Assembly (NCBI RefSeq): GCF_905220415.1
Contig: NC_059553.1
Span: 7,898,501 to 7,962,500, forward strand
From: Colias croceus
Lineage: Eukaryota > Arthropoda > Insecta > Lepidoptera > Pieridae
Direction: 5' to 3'
Length of the DNA: 64,000 nt
Part shown: positions 57,801 through 64,000 of the stretch, one piece after another
Position numbering within the stretch: the first letter of the stretch is position 1
Layout of the letters: every line of letters begins with the position of its first letter
Notes under the pieces: model-generated
What the model was told of the DNA's origin: nothing
What the model saw: only the letters and a program-made list of their open reading frames with translations
Databases searched by the model: none
Position numbers and translations under genes: made by a program

Positions 57801-58908
57801 ATTATTTTCTCTTTCGATTTTGATAAGTCTCGACGACGCCGTTGAATTACGCCATTTAGCTACCTCGCCTCCCTATCTATAAAACGTTTGTTTTGGAAAT
57901 AGTTGTTAATGCGCAAAAGCATTATTAAAAAGAACGATTAATTACGTATACGATGTGATTTTAAATTACCTATTAAAATATTTTTATGTTACCTACATGA
58001 TGATGGTGATTAGCAAGGGTGGCAGTAATTTATTTCTTTACTGCTGTTATAATTTTGTTTTTGAAGAATTATTGAACATAAATATATATGCATGACATGC
58101 ATCATGATCATCATCAGTGTAATGAGTAACACGATTACACAAAGCAGGCAGTTTGATCATACTTCCATACCTTGAGTCCGTATTGAAATATTTACAATGA
58201 TATTTCTTTTTATGAGAATTCATTGAAAACCAAATACGACATACTTACATTATTTTTGCGAGCAGTAAATATAAAAAAGTAGAAAGAAAAAATAAAACAA
58301 CAAAAAACAATAAATTGTTCCCACATTTATTTAATAAAAATATAGATTGTAGCATTGATCAAAATATAAAACTTTATAGTTGCATAATTTACTTACAGAA
58401 TATAATAATTAAATTATAAAATAATGATATCCGCCTTGTTAAGATATAAGACTAATAATTATTGCATTTTCCTTATTATTACTCCTTCCATATTTAGTTA
58501 TTTCTCATTGATATTATATTTTTTAATTGATAATTTTACTTATTCTTTAATTCAGAGCAGCCATTATAAAGTTACCAACCGTAAAATTAAATACAAGTAC
58601 ACAAAAATTTTGTTAAAATTTTATCAAATTAGGTATTTAAATTTTATCACATTTTAGCATAGTGAAATGGCAAGTCTATATTAAAATAATTCAATCGCCC
58701 CCAAACCACCTACTACATTTAAAAATAAAGTATAAATATGAAAAAGTGTAAATAAAACATGAAAATATAAATGCAAGCTATGTGAGGTCAGCCTTGACCA
58801 CAATATTTTTGGACGGCTGTATACATTAGTCAAATATTGTGCTTAAAGGTAAAGTTTGAAATATTTTATATCACATTATTTAATTAAAGAAGAAATCGCC
58901 AAATTATT
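54885..58908. other. Region upstream of Rho1
   Basis: It contains the Rho1 5' UTR intron (acceptor AG at 54890-54891) and presumably its first exon and promoter, which I could not place. A 1.24-kb TIR element occupies 56644-57880. A short inverted repeat around 'ctgtcgcgctc' and 'tagcgcgaca' is at about 55780-55820. The rest is AT-rich with no supported gene. Confidence 0.5.
56644..57880. mobile_element. TIR element with repeated CTCGAGCGCGTCAGAT motif
   Basis: The ends 'atagatagggaggcga' (56644) and 'tcgcctccctatctat' (to 57880) are exact inverted repeats. The interior contains at least five copies or partial copies of a motif close to 'atctgacgcgctcgagtatt'. Those in the left half (about 56680, 56820, 56960) are inverted relative to those in the right half (about 57420, 57560, 57687). 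No long ORF was seen. I do not recognise the family. Confidence 0.7.
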
Positions 58909-61900
58909 TCACATATCATCTGCTGCGGCCTGAAAAAAGGAAATAGCAATTAATAGTATGGTCAAAATAGTTTTAGTAAAGTGGTAGGCGCTACGAGAAT
59001 TACAAAAAAAAACGGTCAGTGACTAATTAAATTATCTTAATTCTTAATGTATTCTATGATTTATGGGTGTTATATTATTAAGTATAAGGATTGCTATGTT
59101 AAGAAAACCATGTGGCTACGAAAATAATAAAGAATATAATATTATGAATATGAAATTTTTATTATTTTAATATTTTTATATGTACTGTATGTAGGTATAT
59201 TTTTGGTCATTGTGATGGTAAGTATTTTAAATTTCAAGGAACAGTACTTAAGCGAGAAATAAATATTTAAATGTCAATAATAATACAAAATTACCTATTC
59301 ATTCAAATATAGGGTGATTCCAACAACCAACAAGCCCTTTTATTTACTGTAATAATGCATATACTTCCGAAACAGTACATGTAATGTATGAATAAACCAC
59401 ACCCTTTGAATATATAGTGCATAAAATAAATAGATTCAAATCTGTTTAAAAAAATAACTAAAGAGTTGTTAGTAGGTAATAAAACCAATTTAGAAGAATA
59501 TAAATATGTTTAATACGTAAGATAAATGAGTATAAAGCAATGACAATTTCCATTTTCGTACTTCTAACTAACTAAACATTGTATCTGCTTAATACACTAT
59601 CTGTTATACTTATTAAACAATGAATTAAGAAAAAAAAATGCATTGTATTTTACAGTCTTTTCATAAATAATGACGACAATGTAGCAAAGGAGATGAATAA
59701 TGTTTTTTCTGTTTTGGACATAATATATAATTTATGTAAAAATATATTTTTGTGCTTTTCAACCTAGAATCAACTAGATACTATGAACATATTACATTGT
59801 AATCATTATAAATTGGATATACTTGAGAAATTAAATGCTTTTTTAGTGTCAGAAGGATAGATATAAGATAAACATTATAACATATTTTTTGTTTCATTTA
59901 TAAAAACTAAGTTTACATAATACATTTTAGTTTATAACAGAAAATACAGAAAACTGCCGAGTCATTAATCTATGTTTAATTCTTATAATATTTCCTAAAC
60001 GGTGGTCTTAAATAAATACTGTGAAATAAAATCTAACCAAACCATTTCCCGATAAAATGTATAATATAAAGATTGATTTTCAATTGTTCTCTATTTGTTG
60101 TTATATTAAATAATTATATTAGATTGAATTTTAAAATACATCCTACGTTATTAATTATTCTATCTTTCTGGTCTCAATCTATTCAACTGCATTCTAATTT
60201 TCTAAACATAATTATTATACTTTTAGAATACATTTTAAGAAATTTTGTAAGGTTGGAGGTTTCTCTCATACTTTTAAGACCTAATATGTACTATATGTTT
60301 ATAATCTCGAAAATAAAAATACCACCCACTTCACAATACACAAATTCATTCATTTCTTTACCTTCTGCCACGCGGTGATGCCGTACGCGACTCCCGCTCC
60401 GAGCGCGAACATGACCAAGTACGGTAGGAACTTGAGCGATGGCCCGTGTCGTTTGCGCATTAGTGTGGATATGAAGTTAAGCTTCCCGTCTGTGTATGGT
60501 GGGTAGCGACCGCTAGAATGTTAGTAATAAATTAAAAACTAGCTGTTCTGTGCGGTTTTACCCGCATTGTTCCGCTCCTGTTATCTTAGCGTGATGATAT
60601 ATTATAGCCTATAGCCTTCCTCGATAAATGGGCTATCTAACTCCGAAAGAATTTTTCAAATCGGACCAGTAGTTCCTGAGATTAGTGCGTTCAAACAAAA
60701 AAACAAACAAACTTTTCAGCTTGTTAAGAATAGAGAGAAAATTTGTAGATTAATTCTTTGTTTTTTGCAAGATTGAGACTACGCTAAAGATCCGACCGCT
60801 CTTTCGGAGGCACAGGACGAATTTTGAAAAATTTAAGACAATGGTGAGGAAAGTAAACAAATGTCGTTTATTTTGCATAATATGACTGGAAATGGCTTAC
60901 AGCTGTCACGTCTTTTTATCAGACCCTGCTATTTGTATCGTACATAGAATTGTTTTCTAATTAAAACTGCTCAGATGAAGTCATCATTTTTTTATCTAGA
61001 CATGATTTTGCTCATATACAGGGTGTAATCGTTAAGTGTGCACAAGCGATTATTCCGTAACTATTGCAGATACCAAAAAACTTTAAACTGATATCGAAAG
61101 TACTTAACCTAATGAGTAAAATGGCCATAATAAATTTTTAAAAATAAAACGAGAAATATCCAAAAATGTTACATTAAACGCTCCCATACATTTTATTTCC
61201 CATACATTTTGTATTCATAGCAGATTTTCGAAGTGATGTCCTCATTGTGCAATACAATGAGGAGCTCTATTTACAGTTTCTAAATTAACTTCCCTTCAAA
61301 TTTGCGAAGTAATTAAAGCAGAAAACCAAAAAAAGAAAGAAAAAGCTAAAATCTTTCATATTAAATGTACTAGGTTGATCCAAAAGTAATGATAATTGGG
61401 TATTTCCTGTGCACATAAAAAGATAAAATAAATGTTTTTTACTTGCTCATGTATTCACTAAGTAATCACAAAAAAATCATATCAACAGGCCACGTTTCCA
61501 ATTATTTACATTAATTTGAATGTGAACCGTGCGTGCCAGAATGTTTCCCGACGAAAAGAAGAAACAACGATTCGACATGTAGAGGGTATTTTTCTAAATT
61601 TTTAATGATATCAGGTTAATTTTTTTCACGTTTTGTGATCATGGACGTTACCCGAGTTCACCATGTTTATGCTGAAACCAAAAAAACAATCAATGTCCTG
61701 GATGCGAGCTTCCAAAGTGAAGAAATTCAAAGTGAAAATCATTAGGTTAGATTAAAGCGGTAGTTTTTTGGGACGCTGAAGGAATAATTATGGTGGAATA
61801 TTTTAAAAAGGTAGCCACTTTATTGGGCTCTTACTAAACAGACCAAATTAAAAGATTGCGCTGGTGCGTTGTCTTGGTGAAACAGCGTTCAGATCACAAA

Positions 61901-62730
61901 GCGTCAGTTGCGATGGCTGCCATTCAAAAAACGGCATTCCAAATGCTTGAACACCTCCCTATTTTTTTAGATCTAGCTCCTATTTACTTTTATCTCTTTC
62001 CTCGGCACAAGAAACACTTTCTTAGCAATATATTATTTTAAGACGACAGCGAAGTGATGGCCGCGTGGAGGGGTTTTTGTGGATGAAGTCAAAGTTTTTT
62101 TTTTAAGTTTAGGAAAAAAAAATTAAATATATTTTCTAGTTAGAAGACTATCTAGAGAACTACATAATTATTACAACTGTGATGACATGTTTAATATTGA
62201 TTATCATTACTTTTGGATCAACCCATGTACATGGGATATTCGTATCTCATACTAAATGTATGGTAAGGTTTCAAGTTAATTTTTAGATATTTCTCGTTTT
62301 ATTTTTAAAAATTTATTATGGCCATTTTACTCATTAGGTTAAGTACTTTCGATATCAGTTTGAAGTTTTTTGATATCTGTAATAGTTACGGAATAATCGT
62401 CTGTGCACACTTAACGATTACACCCTGTATAGCATCCTCTATTTATGAAATATGAGAAAAAAACCTTATCAATTCTTCTATTTTTTTTTCAAAGAAAATA
62501 CCTAAAATTGTAAAACTTTTAACAATATCTCCAAGTTATCAGCACTCATATAACTTCCACTTACAAACCCAACCCACTGAACCAAAATACTCACGAAGCC
62601 AGTTTCTCCCCGATCGCCGCAAAGTCCTTAACCAGGCAACTCTTCTTATGTGTGAACGTATCGAACGACGCCTTGCCGTGGTACGCGCCCATGCCGCTGT
62701 TACCCACACCGCCAAACGGTAGCGTGTCAA
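58909..62730 (-). CDS. Class-3 (fatty) aldehyde dehydrogenase, C-terminal exons (partial)
   Basis: NAD(P)-dependent oxidation of medium- and long-chain aldehydes, family ALDH3. Three exons are in the window, in transcript order 62730-62595, 60512-60362, 58929-58909, joined in phase. They encode PFGGVGNSGMGAYHGKASFD, the strongly conserved ALDH3 C-terminal motif, then GRYPPYTDGKLNF and a hydrophobic segment (LPYLVMFALGAGVAYG) like the C-terminal membrane anchor of fatty aldehyde dehydrogenase. The protein ends ...TAWQKAAADDM. If the last intron is retained it would end ...TAWQKVKK. The catalytic Cys and Glu lie in upstream exons beyond the right edge. The introns hold transposons (60538-60735, 61017-62429). 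Confidence 0.85.
58930..60361. other. Last ALDH3 intron
   Basis: AT-rich intron between the membrane-anchor exon and the 21-nt last coding exon. I see no further exon, RNA gene or recognisable repeat in it. Confidence 0.4.
60538..60735 (-). mobile_element. Helitron-like (Lep1-type) element
   Basis: Begins (plus strand) 'actagctgttctgtgcggtt' and ends near 'acaaacttttcagctt'. It is close to the copy at 22873-23095 ('tcgataaatgggctatctaa' and 'tttcaaatcggacca' shared). ALDH3 intron. Confidence 0.6.
61017..62429. mobile_element. TIR element containing a nested mariner remnant
   Basis: The left end 'tacagggtgtaatcgttaag' and right end 'cttaacgattacaccctgta' are inverted repeats whose similarity extends inward for well over 100 nt ('gaataatcg', 'actttcgatatcag', 'atggccat'). 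A mariner remnant (61373-62223) sits inside. A solo related end is at 42910-43080. Confidence 0.75.
61373..62223 (+). mobile_element. Decayed mariner transposon
   Basis: The TIRs are 'ggttgatccaaaagtaatga' and its reverse complement, adjacent to TA at the left end. Between them are broken pieces of a transposase: TRVHHVYAETKK, then HKASVAMAAIQKTAF and FLDLAPIYFYLFPRHKKH, the last matching the SPDLAPSDYxLFP region of mariner transposases. At about 850 bp it is shorter than an intact mariner (about 1.3 kb), and it has frameshifts and stops. It is dead. Confidence 0.8.
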
Positions 62731-64000
62731 CTGTGTGAGTTTTAGTTATATTTGTGAGTGAGTGGGAAGTGTGAGTTTTAGTAGTCAAGGAAATATGTGG
62801 ACTTAGAATTTATAAATATTCGTGTTACGTATAAAAGTTATGTTTAGCTGATAATAGTAATGGTTCAAATTGTGTTGGCATAAAAAAGAGGACTTTTTCA
62901 TAGCGTATGTAAAGCTAGTATAGGTCTACCAGAATCTGATGGCATATTTATATTTAAGAAATAAAAGATTTTCATGTGGCAACTTATTTGACAACTATCA
63001 AATTGTTTGTCAAATTATTTGTCTTTTTTGCAGTTGATGAATAATTTTTAGGATTTTGTCTAAAAAATCTTCGAAAATGTCGAAAAAGCCGCTGCGATCA
63101 CAAGCAAGAGGTCTTGTTTATAATGTCTATAGAAAAACATTCGATGAAGAAGGGTCAAACACATCACAATTTTCAATTTTGAAGATTTTATTGGTAAATT
63201 GGACTTACCCGTTTTGATACTTTAAATTACAAAATATTATATGTAGGTACCTATAAGTAATATTGTTTGTTGATTAGAATTTAATTTTATGAAAACTTAT
63301 TACAGGAGTTTCCAATACGGCTATTCGTCAAGTCCAAGCTGTCCAAGTCAATTTTATAATGTGTGTATCTGTTAATACTTACGAAAATAAACATAGTTTT
63401 ATTTTATTTTTATTTTATTTTATAAAAAATTATAAGCAGTTTTGATCTACATTATCATTATATCGATATTTTCACATGGCATACTGGTAATGAATATACA
63501 AATATAGGTATGTGTAAAATGTATAACCTAAAATAATATGTATAACCTGTATAAAAGTAATATGTATAATTGTATATTATACATGTAAGTATGTACCTAC
63601 ATAATATTAAGTGGATAATATCTCATTATTAAGAACAGTTTTGTCCACTTATGTAATGTGACTAATTATATTGAAATCAAAATAAAAAATAAGCAGTATC
63701 AAGATCGTTCAGTCCATTTTCCCTAGGGTTGCACACTCTAAATTTTGATTTCCCTAATTGCCATCAGATTCTGGTTTACCTATATTAAGTAAGCATAAGT
63801 GAGCAAAAAGGCTCGCAGATTCCTTAGAAAATAAAAATAGTCATACAGTTTGACTAAGTGCTGTGGATACAATGTTTCATTATTTCTTGCTACTTCTAAT
63901 ATGGGAGACATCTTGATTTGCCTTACCAGAACTGATAATTAATTGTTTTGACTGGGGATTGAACCCAGAAATTAACAAAGGATTCCATATCATGAAGACA
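62731..64000. other. Right-edge ALDH3 intron or upstream region
   Basis: No further ALDH3 exon could be recognised on the minus strand here; the acceptor of the leftward exon is at 62731-62732. The stretch is largely filled by the transposon remnant 62919-63784. Confidence 0.4.
62919..63784 (+). mobile_element. TIR element with N-terminal transposase remnant
   Basis: The ends 'tataggtctaccagaatctg' plus 'atggca' and, inverted, 'tgccatcagattctgg' plus 'tttacctata' form TIRs of about 26 bp. Inside, from 63077, an ATG frame encodes MSKKPLRSQARGLVYNVYRK and a little more before a stop. This resembles the N-terminus of IS630/Tc1-type transposases common in Lepidoptera, by memory of such sequences only. 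The rest of the transposase is absent. Confidence 0.55.

Noticed and set aside
61856..62041. Host gene fragment with DLAP motif
   Set aside because: The motif and flanking TIRs identify a mariner transposase remnant.

Overview
The window is nuclear DNA from a lepidopteran insect (moth or butterfly). The evidence is AT-rich DNA, spliced genes with GT-AG introns, insect-like orthologues, and many copies of repeats typical of Lepidoptera: Helitron-like ends with 'ctatactaatattataaa' and 'cgctagt', tRNA-derived SINEs, mariner and PIF/Harbinger-type MITEs. The species cannot be named from sequence alone.

Six protein-coding genes were resolved to exon level by hand, and their reading frames close. 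In order they are: ATRX/XNP chromatin remodeller (+, 2175-23241, 22 exons, 3692 aa); PXK, a PX-domain pseudokinase with a C-terminal WH2 motif (-, 36126-26354, 11 exons, 535 aa); mitochondrial ATP synthase subunit alpha (+, 38622-45121, 10 exons, 552 aa); NOL9/Grc3 polynucleotide 5'-kinase (+, 46583-53394, 5 exons, 910 aa); Rho1 GTPase (-, 54884-54306, one coding exon, 192 aa); and the last three exons of a class-3 (fatty) aldehyde dehydrogenase (-, 62730-58909), whose catalytic part lies beyond the right edge. ATRX and PXK are tail to tail, PXK and ATP synthase alpha head to head 2.5 kb apart, and NOL9 and Rho1 tail to tail. They are housekeeping genes of unrelated function, and I see no operon-like logic.

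The most unusual region is ATRX. The exon encoding the helicase P-loop (motif I) lies in a 173-bp tandem array of five extra near-identical copies plus one truncated copy. Each extra copy keeps an in-frame 126-nt exon with plausible splice sites and a 47-nt mini-intron. The exon encoding helicase motif VI is also followed by two degenerate partial copies in the next intron. One gene therefore carries two tandem exon duplications of different age, both in the ATPase core.

The second notable signal is a short repeat family with three copies in introns of three genes (ATRX, PXK, ATP synthase alpha). Each copy has the same orientation relative to transcription and ends about 40-60 nt before a 3' splice site.

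Introns and spacers also hold a perfect 251-bp-arm palindrome, a second foldback, several TIR elements (some nested), a LINE reverse-transcriptase fragment, a 12-bp minisatellite and a pair of inverted repeats flanking four PXK exons.
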